A DNA stretch of 64,000 bases, taken from Mucilaginibacter aquaedulcis. GTDB taxonomy: Bacteria > Bacteroidota > Bacteroidia > Sphingobacteriales > Sphingobacteriaceae. A program made the position numbers and the translations under genes. The stretch's first letter is position 1. Each line of letters opens with the position of its first letter. This document shows, piece after piece, positions 63,986-64,000 of this stretch. The stretch spans positions 124,001 through 188,000 of the forward strand of contig NZ_JAUFPR010000003.1 in assembly GCF_030409325.1 (NCBI RefSeq), given 5' to 3'. A model generated the notes under the pieces. The model ran no database searches. It saw nothing but the letters and a program-made list of their open reading frames with translations, and was not told where the DNA came from.

Positions 63986-64000
63986 CATTTAAATATTACA

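Overview
The window is about 42% GC chromosomal DNA from a Bacteroidota bacterium. It most resembles the Sphingobacteriaceae (Mucilaginibacter or Pedobacter), judged from gene content and protein style. Several genes are preceded by the Bacteroidota promoter pattern TTG-N17-23-TAnnTTTG, Shine-Dalgarno sequences are weak, and SPII/SPI secreted proteins, an FtsX-type permease, a TPR histidine kinase and an ECF sigma cluster are present. No phage, plasmid, transposase or CRISPR sequence is visible. Genus assignment is inference.

Layout. (1) 1-3975, minus strand: 5' end of the division/cell wall cluster, mraZ-rsmH-ftsL-like-ftsI-murE, tightly overlapped and preceded by MraZ boxes. (2) 4.2-16.7 kb: scattered accessory genes, mostly secreted: two small secreted proteins, a SnoaL-like protein, a hybrid histidine kinase, a polysaccharide deacetylase, a lipoprotein, a DUF2314 protein, a CocE/S15 hydrolase, an EndoH-like GH18 lipoprotein, pgk and a GNAT acetyltransferase. 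(3) 16.7-23 kb: gapA and a small exopolysaccharide group (WecA-like transferase, GT2, Wza-like exporter, WcaF-like acetyltransferase, polytopic membrane protein). (4) 23-31.8 kb: obgE, adk, tRNA-Arg(ACG), peroxiredoxin, a complete subclass B1 metallo-beta-lactamase, an FtsX-family permease, a quinone oxidoreductase and atpD-atpC. (5) 32.5-45.1 kb: a branched-chain amino acid operon ilvD-ilvB-ilvN-ilvC-leuC-(ABM protein)-leuD-leuB-(Tam-like methyltransferase)-leuA-ilvA ending in a strong terminator. (6) 45-52 kb: lipoprotein, orphan ABC ATPase, TPR histidine kinase, and an ECF sigma factor with a membrane protein and an outer-membrane protein. (7) 52-63.4 kb, minus strand: a C5-pathway heme cluster hemA / hemCD fusion-hemB-hemL-[histidine kinase-response regulator-TPR protein]-hemE-hemJ, interrupted only by a divergent acyltransferase. 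The last gene is a DoxX-like membrane protein.

How the genes fit together. The ilv/leu block encodes nearly the whole route from threonine or pyruvate to isoleucine, valine and leucine except the aminotransferase. The hem block runs from glutamyl-tRNA to protoporphyrin (GluTR, GSA aminotransferase, ALA dehydratase, HMB synthase and URO synthase fused, URO decarboxylase, PPO oxidase HemJ). It carries its own two-component system in the middle, which is the best candidate here for an undescribed regulatory circuit.

The most striking non-coding signal is in the spacers. All 13 spacers of 87-170 bp between same-strand genes in the adk-obgE, atpDC, ilv-leu and hem groups contain an imperfect palindrome. 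Each is built from one of about seven short words, such as AGTATCAAGTATT, ACGTAAAACGTA, AAGTCAAAATTC, AAGTCCGAAAG, CAAGAAACAAGAG, CCCCTAAAGGGG and GTCATTGCGAGG. Spacers of 28 bp or less in the same operons have none. This looks like a genome-wide intercistronic hairpin system and is the main discovery candidate.
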